Shown here in pieces: positions 8,103-17,228 of a DNA stretch of 64,000 bases. The DNA is from Massilia sp. CF038 (lineage in GTDB: Bacteria; Pseudomonadota; Gammaproteobacteria; Burkholderiales; Burkholderiaceae_D). Position 1 is the stretch's first letter, and each line of letters starts with the position of its first letter. Both the position numbers and the translations under genes were made by a program. The notes beneath the pieces were generated by a model. That model made no database searches. It was given only the letters and a program-made list of their open reading frames with translations, and was not told the DNA's origin. Location: NCBI RefSeq assembly GCF_900129765.1, contig NZ_FQWU01000001.1, positions 372,001-436,000 on the forward strand, written 5' to 3'.

Positions 8103-10172
8103 TCAGGCGATTGAACGCTGCTCGAACGGCGCGCCATCGGGGTGCGTCGTGCCTTGACTGAGCACGATCGACATGTCGACAAAGCCGGCGCGCCAAGCCA
8201 GCTCCAGATCCTGCTCGATCGCTTCCATTGACGTGTTCTGGAAGTTGTTAAAACCGCGCACGCCATACGCACGATTGCGGCCGTGTGCCTTGGCCAGATA
8301 GAGCGCCATGTCGACCAGGTTGACCGAACGCTCCCATGGCAGTTCGCGGTCAAGCGGCACCAGTGGGAAGGGCGCAAAGCCGATCGACACGTCCACCGAA
8401 ATTTCCACGTCCTGGTACTGCACCACGGTGTTGGAGATACCGCTTAACAGGCGGCGCGCAATTTCCTCCACCCCGCTGCGCGGAATGGCCGGCAGGAAGG
8501 CGAGGAATTCTTCGCCGCCCCAGCGCACGATCATGTCGGTTTCGCGCAGGATCTCGCGCAGGCTGTCGGCGATCATGCGCAGCACCGCGTCGCCGCCGGC
8601 GTGGCCGTAGGTGTCGTTGACATGCTTGAAGTGGTCGATATCAAGCAGGAACAGGGCGCCCACGATTTCTTCGCCCGAGGTGCCGGCGCCGCGCTTTTCG
8701 GCCTGCACGTGCGTACGCATGAATTCCTGGAAGTGCCGGCGGTTGTACAAGCCGGTGAGCGGATCGCGCGAACTTTGCTGTTTCAGTTCCAGATTCTTGA
8801 CCTTGAGCTGATCGTTCGCGTGCCTGACCTTGCGGTACAAGAAGCCGACAATGACAGCGGCCATGGCAAACACCACCGCCAGCAGCCACCACACGCGCTG
8901 CTGCAAATTGCGGTTGACGATATCGCGCTTGAGCACTTCGATCTGGCCCTGGCGTTTTTCGGATTCGTATTTTTCCTGCAGCTCCAGCGTGGCCTTCTGG
9001 CGCCGGTCTTCGAACAGTTCGTTCGAGATCGCGCGCTCGCGATGGTAAGCTTTGACTGCGCCGGCCATATCGCCCGCGCGTTCCAGGGCCGAGCCGTACT
9101 CCATCAGTACTTCCTGCATTTCGGGCTTGTCGTTGGCCTTTTCATACCAGGCCAGGCCCAGTTCGAAGCTGCGCTTGCCTTCGGCCAGCTTGCCCATGCC
9201 CAGCAGCGCCTGTCCCATGTTGAGACGGGCAGTCGCTTCGGTGCTTTCATCCTTGAGCAGACGCGCCGCCGCCATGGCCTGATTCGCATAGTCGACCGTG
9301 CGTGGGTAATCATGCTGCTTGAGGTAGCTGTCCGACAGATTGACCAGCGAGCCGGCGATCATGGCATCGGCACCGATCTGCTTTTCGTATTCAAGTCCGG
9401 CCAAGAGGGCGCGCAAGCCGCGCTGCGGCTGATTGGTGGCGATCGACAAGCCGTATTCGGTATCCTTGAGCGATGACATGCGGCCGGGCGAGTTGGTCTT
9501 CTCCGCGTATTCATAGGCTTCGGCCAGCGCCTCGAAGCCCTTGTCGTATTCCTTCATCTGGCCATACAGCGAGGCCAGCGCATTGAGCGCCATGACGATC
9601 TGTACCGGCTTGCCGTAATCGCGCGCGAGCTGCACGGCAGCCTGCAGTTTTTTGAGCGCGGGCGGGAAGTTGCCTTCTTCTGCAAACGACTGGCCCGAGG
9701 CGATCACGCCGCGGATACGGGTGGGCATGTCGTCGGTCAGGTTGGCAACCCGTTCGCCTTCCCAGGCCAGCTGGTGCGACTGTGGCAGATCGCTCATGCT
9801 GAAGGTGACGTAGGCTTTTGACAGCAGGCCGCGCGCGATGATCAGGTTGTCCTGGCGTTCGCGTCCCAGTGCAAGCAGTTCTTCGGCCAGGGCCAGTGAA
9901 CGCGGATTGTCGCCCACACCGCGGTAGGCGTGACTGAGCAATTCGAGAAATTCCGCGCGTTCGCGTGCGCTACTGGCGCGCGCTTCCGCTTCAATCTCGG
10001 CCAGTGCCGTCAGTGCCTTGGGCGGCACAAATCGGCCCAGTTCGCGGATATCTTCCAGCCGGGTGGACAGGGGGGCGGGCTGCGCGAGGGCAAGCGAAGA
10101 CAACAGGCATAGCGATGCCAGCAATACGCGCCCCTTGCGGGTGCGTGAAGCGTCCCGAAAACCTGCCGACAT
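8103..10172 (-). CDS. TPR-containing membrane diguanylate cyclase (GGDEF)
   Basis: The 689-residue protein has a signal sequence (about residues 10-31), a periplasmic domain of TPR-like helical repeats (about 60-400), one membrane helix near residues 428-448 (WWLLAVVFAMAAVIVGFLY), a short coiled coil and a cytosolic GGDEF domain (about 475-640). The active-site loop reads GGEEF near residue 552, so it should make cyclic di-GMP from two GTP. An inhibitory-site motif RETD lies five residues before it, which suggests product inhibition. The ATG at 10172 is supported by AAGGA just upstream; the open frame extends 75 codons further without a plausible start. It is divergent from the ABC-2 genes. 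The ligand sensed by the TPR part is unknown. Confidence 0.88.
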   Translation of the reverse strand: MSAGFRDASRTRKGRVLLASLCLLSSLALAQPAPLSTRLEDIRELGRFVPPKALTALAEIEAEARASSARERAEFLELLSHAYRGVGDNPRSLALAEELLALGRERQDNLIIARGLLSKAYVTFSMSDLPQSHQLAWEGERVANLTDDMPTRIRGVIASGQSFAEEGNFPPALKKLQAAVQLARDYGKPVQIVMALNALASLYGQMKEYDKGFEALAEAYEYAEKTNSPGRMSSLKDTEYGLSIATNQPQRGLRALLAGLEYEKQIGADAMIAGSLVNLSDSYLKQHDYPRTVDYANQAMAAARLLKDESTEATARLNMGQALLGMGKLAEGKRSFELGLAWYEKANDKPEMQEVLMEYGSALERAGDMAGAVKAYHRERAISNELFEDRRQKATLELQEKYESEKRQGQIEVLKRDIVNRNLQQRVWWLLAVVFAMAAVIVGFLYRKVRHANDQLKVKNLELKQQSSRDPLTGLYNRRHFQEFMRTHVQAEKRGAGTSGEEIVGALFLLDIDHFKHVNDTYGHAGGDAVLRMIADSLREILRETDMIVRWGGEEFLAFLPAIPRSGVEEIARRLLSGISNTVVQYQDVEISVDVSIGFAPFPLVPLDRELPWERSVNLVDMALYLAKAHGRNRAYGVRGFNNFQNTSMEAIEQDLELAWRAGFVDMSIVLSQGTTHPDGAPFEQRSIA

Positions 10173-10466
10173 CACGTTCCTTAATCTGAAAAAACCGATG
10201 CTCCCGTTGGGGATTCCGAAATCAATTATATTCTTGTTGCAGACCGGAAAGACCCTTTCCGATTCAAATTTCCTCGCTAATTGCACATTTGCAGCCGATG
10301 TTGCACTAAATTCATGCCCTAAAGTTATGGAAACGTTGGACCAGCGCCACGCCGCCCAATTTGCGTTTCGTCCCCCGTTTTTGGCGTCCTGTCTCATTTC
10401 CCCATCGTCGTTGCGCCGGCTTGTTTACATTGCAATCATCCAGACAGACCAGGAACAGGAACTGAC

Positions 10467-11333
10467 ATGCTCGAGATTCGCAATGTAGTGAAAACGTTCG
10501 GCAAGGACTTCCGTGCCGTCGATGATGTTTCGCTAACGCTGGAGCGGGGCGTTGTTGGTTTGATTGGCCACAATGGCGCTGGTAAAACCACCCTGATGCA
10601 GATGATCGCTACGCTCACGCGGCCCAGCAGCGGGCAGATTTTGTTCGACGGCGTCGACATCGCGCGCAAGCCGAACGACATTCGCGGGCGGCTGGGCTTT
10701 CTGCCGCAGGACTTTGGCGTCTATCCGAATTTGTCCGCACTTGAATTCATGCAGTACTTCGCTGCCCTCAAGGGTGTGCGCGATCCGGCGCGCATCCGCC
10801 ATCTGCTCGAACTGGTCAACCTGCACGAGCATGCCAAACGGCCGGCCGCCTCGTTCTCGGGCGGGATGCGGCGCCGGCTTGGCATTGCGCAGGCGCTGTT
10901 GAACGACCCGGACATCCTGATTGTCGATGAACCCACCGCCGGTCTCGATCCCGAAGAGCGGCTGCGATTTCGCAACCTGCTTGGCGAACTGGGATTTCGC
11001 AAGCTGGTCATCATGTCGACCCATATCGTGTCGGACGTCGAGAGCATCGCCGGCCAACTGGCGATCATGAAGTCAGGCAAACTGATTGGCTGCGATACGC
11101 CCGAAGCCATTTTGCACAAGGCACGCGGCACCGTCTGGTCGGCCAATATCGACGCCGGCCACTTCGATACCGTACGCGCTCAGGTGCACGTGCTCCATTC
11201 GCAGCGCCAGGGCGAGCGCATGGCCTTGCGCATTACCCACCCGGAGTCGCCGCTGCCAGGCGCGCAGCTGGTTGAACCAAGCCTGGAAGAAGCGCTCATG
11301 GCGCAGCGCTATGCGGTGCGGGAGGCGGCGTGA
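10467..11333 (+). CDS. ABC-2 type transporter ATP-binding protein
   Basis: A 288-residue ATPase subunit. Visible motifs are Walker A GHNGAGKTT (about residues 34-42), the signature SGGMRRRLG (about 131-139), and Walker B ILIVDEPTAGLD (about 151-162) followed by a switch histidine in MSTHIVSD. It energises export or membrane remodelling by the permease encoded next, whose GTG start overlaps this stop codon by 4 bp. The ATG at 10467 follows CAGGAACAGGA. Substrate cannot be told from sequence; the family includes drug, lipid and polysaccharide exporters. Confidence 0.9.
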   Translation: MLEIRNVVKTFGKDFRAVDDVSLTLERGVVGLIGHNGAGKTTLMQMIATLTRPSSGQILFDGVDIARKPNDIRGRLGFLPQDFGVYPNLSALEFMQYFAALKGVRDPARIRHLLELVNLHEHAKRPAASFSGGMRRRLGIAQALLNDPDILIVDEPTAGLDPEERLRFRNLLGELGFRKLVIMSTHIVSDVESIAGQLAIMKSGKLIGCDTPEAILHKARGTVWSANIDAGHFDTVRAQVHVLHSQRQGERMALRITHPESPLPGAQLVEPSLEEALMAQRYAVREAA

Positions 11334-12886
11334 ACTTCAATATTCTCAAGACGCTGGCACTGGGCGAGGTGCGGCTGCGCATGCGCCGTACCTCGACCTT
11401 TGTCGCGCTGCTGGCCGTGGTGGCCATCTCGTGGATGATGATTGCCGATCCAGCTGGCGGCTCGGCGCTGATCGTGGTCAAGCATACCCGCGTGCTCTAC
11501 ACCAGCACGGCCCTTGCCATTGGCAGCGCGTCGCTGGGATGCCTGCTGTTTGGACTGGGCGGCTTCTATCTGGTGCGCGGCCGCATGTCGGAAGACATTC
11601 GCAGCGGTGCCGGTGGTGTGATTGGCGCCACGCCAGTGGGCAATGTACAGTTCCTGGTCGGGCGCTGGCTGGGCGGCGCCGCTTACCTTGGCGCGATGGT
11701 GTTCGCTTTCATGCTGACCATCATGGTGCTGCATGCGGTACGGGGCGACGGTCCGATTCAACCCATGATTTACCTGACCAACTACATCCTGATCCTGCTG
11801 CCGCTGGTGCTGTTTACGGTCAGTACCGCGCTCCTGTTCGACAGCTGGAGCCCGCTGATGGGCAAGGGTGGCGATGTGCTGTTCTTCTTACTGTGGGCGG
11901 CGCAGTTGGGCGTGGTCGGTGCGCACGCGGAAAACGGCCTGGTGCCCTTGGTCGAACTGTTCGATTTTAACGGCCTGGGCGCATCCATGCTGGCGGTAAC
12001 GGCTGCCGTGGGTCATGCCAACGTGTCGCTCGGCGACGGCGAGTTCAACGCGGCCCTCACGCCGATCCGCATGGCGGACCACTTGTGGACCGCCAATCTG
12101 GTGTTGCTGCGTGCTGCCAGCTGCGTGGTGGGTGTGCTGCCACTTGTGATGGCGTTCGGCCTGTTCCACCGCTTCTCGCCCGACAAGGTGAAGGTGGCGC
12201 GAGCCGGAAAGCGGCGCTCGCCGCTGGCGGTGATCAACACCCTGTTCAAACCCCTGTCGCGCGCCGTCTCGCCACTGTTTGCTCTGGCCGCCCGTATCGG
12301 CGGGGTGTCTGGCCAAACGTTCGGTGATGTGGCGCTGACACTGGCGGCGGCGCCGTTTGCGGTACTGGCGCTGGCAGCGAGCGCGCTGGCGGCCATGGTG
12401 GTACCGCATGCCGCGCTGGCACCCGTGACCCTGGCCGCCGTGGTGTTCTGGGGTGTGCTGGTGAGCGATCTGAGTACGCGCGATTTTGGCGCCGACGCCG
12501 AGGCAATGGCCGCAGCGGTGCATGGGGGCGCCGTGACGCGTTTCCTGCGCCAGTATGCGGCGACAGTGCTGCTTGGCCTGATGTTCACGGCCGTGGCAGC
12601 GGCGCGCTACGCCGCGTCGGAACCGATGCGCGCGCTGGCGCTGGTGGCCGGTGTGTTCAGCCTGGCCGCACTGGCCAGCGGATTTGGCCGTTGCAGCCGC
12701 AGCGCGCGCCTGTTCCTTGGCTTGTTCCTGTTCTGGTTTTACGTCTCGCTTAACGGCGGCAAAGTCGCACTGCTCGATGCAGTTGGCTTCCTGGGCGTGG
12801 CCAACTGGCAGTCGGTTGCCGTGTGGCTGTGCGCCGGCGCGCTCGCACTGGGCACCGGTTATATGTGGAACCGGCGCCCATTTTAA
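11330..12886 (+). CDS. ABC-2 type transporter permease, many-helix membrane protein
   Basis: The 518-residue protein is hydrophobic along its length, with roughly 12 likely membrane helices beginning at about residues 20-40 (FVALLAVVAISWMMI). The GTG start at 11330 sits within the stop codon region of the ATPase gene, a 4-bp overlap that implies translational coupling. Together the two would form an ABC-2 exporter. The C-terminal half (after about residue 330) is also entirely membrane-embedded, longer than a six-helix permease, so it may be a fused or duplicated permease. The stop overlaps that of the convergent mdlB-like gene by 4 bp. Substrate unknown. Confidence 0.8.
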   Translation: MNFNILKTLALGEVRLRMRRTSTFVALLAVVAISWMMIADPAGGSALIVVKHTRVLYTSTALAIGSASLGCLLFGLGGFYLVRGRMSEDIRSGAGGVIGATPVGNVQFLVGRWLGGAAYLGAMVFAFMLTIMVLHAVRGDGPIQPMIYLTNYILILLPLVLFTVSTALLFDSWSPLMGKGGDVLFFLLWAAQLGVVGAHAENGLVPLVELFDFNGLGASMLAVTAAVGHANVSLGDGEFNAALTPIRMADHLWTANLVLLRAASCVVGVLPLVMAFGLFHRFSPDKVKVARAGKRRSPLAVINTLFKPLSRAVSPLFALAARIGGVSGQTFGDVALTLAAAPFAVLALAASALAAMVVPHAALAPVTLAAVVFWGVLVSDLSTRDFGADAEAMAAAVHGGAVTRFLRQYAATVLLGLMFTAVAAARYAASEPMRALALVAGVFSLAALASGFGRCSRSARLFLGLFLFWFYVSLNGGKVALLDAVGFLGVANWQSVAVWLCAGALALGTGYMWNRRPF

Positions 12887-14667
12887 ACGGCCAGCTGCTG
12901 CAGCAGATACAGGCGCTGATACAGGCCGCCCTCGATCTGCATCAGCGCGTCGTGGCCGCCGGTCTCGGCGATGCGGCCGTGATTGAGCACCACGATGCGG
13001 TCGGCATCGCGAATGGTCGACAGGCGATGCGCGATGGCGATGATGGTCACGCGTCCGCGCAGCTCGTTCAGTGCGACCTGGACGATCTGTTCGGTCGCGC
13101 TGTCGATGTGCGACGTTGCTTCGTCCAGCAGCAGGATGCGCGGTTCGCCAGCCAGGGCGCGGGCAATGGCGATCAGCTGCTTCTGGCCGGTGGACAGGCG
13201 TGAGCCGCTTTCACCCAGCGGGGTGTCGTAGCCGTCCTCCAGCGCCATGATGAAGTCGTGCGCGTGCGCCGCGCGCGCGGCAGCTTCCAGCGCTGCCTGG
13301 GGCAGGCCGCGCCCCATGTCGATGTTTTCGCGCGCTGATGCCGCCAGCAGGAACGGGTCTTGCGGGACCAGGCCGACTGCGGCGCGGAAGTGGGCGTTGT
13401 CGATCGCGGCCAGTGCTTCGCCGCCGATCTCGATGGCCCCAGGGGCGGACGGGTAGTAGCGCAGCAGTAGCGACAGCAAGGTCGATTTGCCGCTGCCCGT
13501 GTGCCCGACGATGCCGATGAAGGCGCCCTGGGCAATGTCCAGATTCAGGTCGTGCAAAACGTCCTGGCCAGGCGCGTAGCCGAAGGTCAGATTCCGAATA
13601 CGCACGGCCGGCGCATGCGGGTCGGCAGCTTGGCTGCTCGCCAGCTTGTCAGCGTCGTGCTCTGGCGCCCCCGCCTCGTCCAGCAGGGCGGCCACGCGCG
13701 CCGATGCCACGACCGCCTGTTGCAGGCCGCTGAACTGCATGGTGATCTGGATCAGCGGCTCGACCACGCGCGCGATGTAATTGATGAAGGCGTACAGCAC
13801 CCCCACTTCCACCGCAGACAAGGTGCGCTGGCCAAAGCTGTAGATGACCACTGCCAGCAACACCACATTCAGGAAGTCGAGCGCGGGGCGCAGCAAAAAG
13901 GCGTTGGCGCGCAGCTCGGCCAGGCGCGCCTTGTAATGCGAATGGTTGGTGGCGGCAAACCGGTCCGCAAAGCGCTGCTCGGCATTGCTGGCCTGGAGCA
14001 CGGGCATGCCGCCAATCGATTCGGCCATCTGGCCATTGATCTCGCTGCGCATCGCGCGCGCACGGGTGACTGCCGGCGCGGACAGGCGCTGGTACAGGAA
14101 CACAATCGCCACCACCGCCGGCACCAGTGCCAGCACGATCAGCATCAGGCGCCAGTCCAGCCATGCCATGGCGATCATGGTCCCGACCAGCACGATCAGG
14201 CTGTCGAGAATGGCAAACAGGACCTGGATATACAAGGTCTTGACGGCTTCGGTATCGTTGGTCACGCGGCTGATCAACTGGCCGGTGACGGCCTTGTCGA
14301 AGAACGCCATGGGCAGGCGCATCACGTGGCCGAACACCCATTCCCGCAAGCGCTGCACCGAGCGCATGGCCAGGCCGGACAGACGCACCAGCTGCAAGTA
14401 ACGCAGGCCGGAAGCGATCCAGCCCGTGACCAGCATGGCAGCGAGCAGGCCGATCATGCGTGGCCAGTCCAGATGGCGTGGCAGCAGGTGGTCGTCAATC
14501 AGGGCCTTGCCCATGATCGGGCCCAGTACTTCCAGCGCTGCCGCCAGGATCAGCCAGAAGGTGGCCCAGCCCAGGTGACGCTTGTCCGGCTGGGCGGCGC
14601 GGCGCAGCAGTTGCATGGCTTGCGCCGCTTGTGCGCGCATGGCTTTGGGTGTGGTATCAGGTTGCAT
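12883..14667 (-). CDS. mdlB: ABC exporter, MdlB-like half of a heterodimer
   Basis: The 594-residue half-transporter has an N-terminal six-helix ABC exporter domain (about 20-320) and a C-terminal nucleotide-binding domain with Walker A GHTGSGKST, signature LSTGQKQ, Walker B ILLLDEATSHID and the D-loop. I chose the ATG at 14667, which overlaps the end of the upstream mdlA-like gene by 11 bp; an upstream extension of the frame would run deep into that gene. The two genes form a pair like E. coli MdlA/MdlB (SmdAB), heterodimeric multidrug-type exporters in the inner membrane. The signature here departs from LSGGQ (LSTGQ), as is common in one site of asymmetric heterodimers. Confidence 0.85.
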   Translation of the reverse strand: MQPDTTPKAMRAQAAQAMQLLRRAAQPDKRHLGWATFWLILAAALEVLGPIMGKALIDDHLLPRHLDWPRMIGLLAAMLVTGWIASGLRYLQLVRLSGLAMRSVQRLREWVFGHVMRLPMAFFDKAVTGQLISRVTNDTEAVKTLYIQVLFAILDSLIVLVGTMIAMAWLDWRLMLIVLALVPAVVAIVFLYQRLSAPAVTRARAMRSEINGQMAESIGGMPVLQASNAEQRFADRFAATNHSHYKARLAELRANAFLLRPALDFLNVVLLAVVIYSFGQRTLSAVEVGVLYAFINYIARVVEPLIQITMQFSGLQQAVVASARVAALLDEAGAPEHDADKLASSQAADPHAPAVRIRNLTFGYAPGQDVLHDLNLDIAQGAFIGIVGHTGSGKSTLLSLLLRYYPSAPGAIEIGGEALAAIDNAHFRAAVGLVPQDPFLLAASARENIDMGRGLPQAALEAAARAAHAHDFIMALEDGYDTPLGESGSRLSTGQKQLIAIARALAGEPRILLLDEATSHIDSATEQIVQVALNELRGRVTIIAIAHRLSTIRDADRIVVLNHGRIAETGGHDALMQIEGGLYQRLYLLQQLAV

Positions 14668-16408
14668 CGAGGCTGGCCTCCAGTTGCTGGTAGCGCCACT
14701 GGCTGGCGTACCAGCCGTCGCGTTCGAGGAGCGACTCGTGGGTGCCCGATTCGGCGATGCGGCCGTCGCGCAGCACCACAATCAGATCGGCGTCGACCAC
14801 GGCCGACAGGCGGTGGCTGGCAATGATGACGCTGTGTTCCTTGCGCGCGGCACGCAGCTCGGCCAGGTGTTCGAGGATGCGCGTTTCGGTGCCGGTGTCA
14901 ACTGCCGACAGCGCGTCGTCAAGCAGCAGCAGGCGGCTTTCGGCCAGTAGCGAACGCGCAATGGCCACACGCTGGCGCTGCCCGCCCGACAGGGTAATGC
15001 CCCGTTCACCGACTGGCGTGTCGTACTGTTGCGGGAAACGCAGAATGTCGTCGTGGATGGCGGCCATGTCGGCCGCATGTTCGATCTGCGCGCGCGTGGC
15101 ATCGGCTCTGGCCAGGGCGATGTTTTCAGCGATGGTGCTGGAGAACAGGAACGACTCCTGCGGCACCCAGCTGATCGCCTTGCGCAAGGTCGCCAGCGTG
15201 TAGTCGGAAAGGGCGTGCGCGCCCCAGGCCAGCTTGCCCTGTTGCGGCGTGATCTGGCGCAGCAGCACCCGCAGCAAAGTGGACTTGCCCGCGCCCGTGG
15301 GGCCGACCAGTCCGAGCGTGCGGCCTGGCTGCAGCACGAGAGAAATGTCGGCCAGCGCAGGTGTGCTCTGGCCCGGATAGGCGTAGCTGATCTTGTCGAG
15401 CACCAGCGCGCCCATCGGCGCATCGGCCACCGTGCCGTGGTCGTCGACCGAGAGCGGGGTGTCCAGCAGCGGTTGCAAGCGCGCCAGTGCCGCCTTGCCC
15501 CGTTCGATCAGCGACAGGACCCAGCCAGCGGCGAACATGGGCCAGATCAACTGGCCAAGATACATGGTAAAGCTGGTCAGGGCGCCAATGGTCAATTGGT
15601 TCTGCCACACCAGGTAGCCGCCCACGCCCAGCGTCAGTACGCTCGCTGCGGTCAGGGTCCAGCCGACGGCGGGTTCATACGCGGCCTCCCATTGTTGTGC
15701 CTTGAGGCTGGCGGCGGCAGCGTGCGAGGCCAGTTCGCCAAAGCGGGTCGCGCTTTGCTGTTCCAGGCCCAGCGCGCGCAGGGTGCGCACGCCAGTGAGG
15801 GCTTCCTGCACATGGTCGTTCAGGTCGGAGAAGCGTTTGAGCGAATCGGTCGCGGCCACGTGAATGTGGCGCGATATGTGCCAGAACGCGAGCGCCATCA
15901 GCGGGAACGGAAGCAGGGCGACGCAGGCAAGGCGCCAGTCCACGCCCAGCATCATGATCCCCAGTACCATGACCAGTGTGAGCGTGCCGTCGAAGCCGGC
16001 CAGCATGGCTTCGCCGGCGGCCATTTCGATGGCGTCGATGTCATTGGTGGCCAGCGCCATCAGGTCGCCCGTGCGCTGTTTTTGATAGAAGGCCGGGCCC
16101 TGGGCCGACAGGCGCGCGTAAAAGCGGGTGCGCAGTTCGACTCCAAGCTGGTAGGCGGCAGCGAACAGGCGCAGACGCCAGCCCACGCGCAAAAAGTAGA
16201 TGGCAATGCCCATGCCCAGCAGCTGGGCCAGATCGATGAGCAACTGCTCGCGCCCCAGGCTGTGCGCGGCCAGCGCGTCGATCATGGCGCCGATTTTGCG
16301 GGGAATGAGGACCGTGAAGGCGGCCACGCCAAACAGCATGACGCCGGAAGCGATATACGAGGGCCAGTGGCGACGCACAAAATTCCCAACCAGCCGCGAT
16401 AAACTCAT
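14657..16408 (-). CDS. mdlA: ABC exporter, MdlA-like half of a heterodimer
   Basis: The 583-residue protein matches the E. coli MdlA layout closely: an ABC exporter membrane domain (about 15-300) with the RTGDLMALATNDIDAIE segment, then a nucleotide-binding domain with Walker A GPTGAGKST, canonical signature LSGGQRQR, Walker B LLLLDDALSAVDT and a final YQQLEA near the end, as in MdlA. The Asp-Asp in Walker B in place of Asp-Glu marks this as the degenerate ATP site typical of heterodimeric exporters, and E. coli MdlA has it too. It precedes and overlaps mdlB by 11 bp. Substrate is unproven. The ATG at 16408 is the first in the frame. Confidence 0.88.
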   Translation of the reverse strand: MSLSRLVGNFVRRHWPSYIASGVMLFGVAAFTVLIPRKIGAMIDALAAHSLGREQLLIDLAQLLGMGIAIYFLRVGWRLRLFAAAYQLGVELRTRFYARLSAQGPAFYQKQRTGDLMALATNDIDAIEMAAGEAMLAGFDGTLTLVMVLGIMMLGVDWRLACVALLPFPLMALAFWHISRHIHVAATDSLKRFSDLNDHVQEALTGVRTLRALGLEQQSATRFGELASHAAAASLKAQQWEAAYEPAVGWTLTAASVLTLGVGGYLVWQNQLTIGALTSFTMYLGQLIWPMFAAGWVLSLIERGKAALARLQPLLDTPLSVDDHGTVADAPMGALVLDKISYAYPGQSTPALADISLVLQPGRTLGLVGPTGAGKSTLLRVLLRQITPQQGKLAWGAHALSDYTLATLRKAISWVPQESFLFSSTIAENIALARADATRAQIEHAADMAAIHDDILRFPQQYDTPVGERGITLSGGQRQRVAIARSLLAESRLLLLDDALSAVDTGTETRILEHLAELRAARKEHSVIIASHRLSAVVDADLIVVLRDGRIAESGTHESLLERDGWYASQWRYQQLEASLDAT

Positions 16409-16443
16409 TCCCGTCCCTGCGTGAAGGGCCCGAAAACGATTAA

Positions 16444-16457
16444 CGGGCCGTAGCCCG
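16444..16457 (-). terminator. possible terminator hairpin after the phasin gene
   Basis: Read on the minus strand, a CGGGC/GCCCG stem is closed by a UACG tetraloop, a very stable UNCG-type loop, about 45 bp after the phasin stop codon. The T-rich tail is poor, so this is a tentative call. Confidence 0.4.
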
Positions 16458-16503
16458 CTAATTTACTACTTTTGGCGCAGCGCTGCAGGGCAGCGGTGCG
16501 TGT

Positions 16504-17028
16504 TTACTTTTTTCGTTTTGGCTTGATGACCAGCAGGTCGGCCTGTTCGCCACCCAGTTCGACCTCGAGTTCGGCCACGTCGGCGGCCACCGGTTCCGGC
16601 GGTGTGGACTCCACGACTTCAGCGGCGGCGAGGGCAATTGGTTTGACTTTGGCTGCTACCGGGAAAGGCTCGGCTGGCGCGCTGGGAACCACGGTGTTTT
16701 CCTGCACCGGGACATCGTTGCGCTGGAGCAGGGCCAGTTGGGTGCCGCTGGCAATCGAGAACAATTCACGGCCGTAAGCGAGCAAGGTGTCAAAGTTTGC
16801 CTGGCTTTGCGTGGTGAGAGAGAACAGGTCGCGCGGATCTTTAACCGTGAACAGCTGCTGCATTGCTGCACTGGATTTTTCGAACGAGGCGCGGGTGGTC
16901 GTCAGATTCAGATTGATGATTTTTTCGGCACCTTCTACGGCTTTGGCCGTGACATTCTGGAAGAACGCCAGTTGTGCTTCGACTTGCGACTTGCCGGCTG
17001 CGGAAAACTGTTCTGGAAACGTACTCAT
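16504..17028 (-). CDS. phasin family protein (polyhydroxyalkanoate granule associated)
   Basis: The 174-residue protein has the phasin_2 pattern: FPEQFSAAGKSQVEAQLAF at the N-terminus, a long amphipathic helical region to about residue 110, then a Pro/Val/Glu-rich low-complexity stretch and a basic KPKRKK end. Phasins coat polyhydroxybutyrate granules and control their size. The ATG at 17028 was chosen over an upstream one 12 codons earlier because AAGGAG lies seven bases before it and the product then starts in the family-typical way. It is transcribed away from codA, with about 200 bp between them. No PHA synthase gene is nearby. The acidic/basic tail is longer than in the shortest phasins. 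Confidence 0.85.
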   Translation of the reverse strand: MSTFPEQFSAAGKSQVEAQLAFFQNVTAKAVEGAEKIINLNLTTTRASFEKSSAAMQQLFTVKDPRDLFSLTTQSQANFDTLLAYGRELFSIASGTQLALLQRNDVPVQENTVVPSAPAEPFPVAAKVKPIALAAAEVVESTPPEPVAADVAELEVELGGEQADLLVIKPKRKK

Positions 17029-17228
17029 CGGGGCTCCTTGAAAAGTGTCTATGACGCGCTGCAATATGGCTTAGTTTATCCATGAATTGCGGCATTGAAC
17101 AGCGTTTTCGTGCAAGTTTCCGAGAAAATATCTTGCAATGCAGCATGCATGATTTCGTTAGATAATTTGCTTGGACGCTGGTGCCCGCTAGCCACTACAA
17201 TCGTAGCGTCCCCGCTACAGGAGCACTC

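Noticed and set aside
8103-10397. Extended N-terminus of the diguanylate cyclase (75 extra codons)
   Set aside because: The added residues have no signal-peptide character. The ATG at 10172 has an AAGGA ribosome site and is followed by a normal signal sequence.
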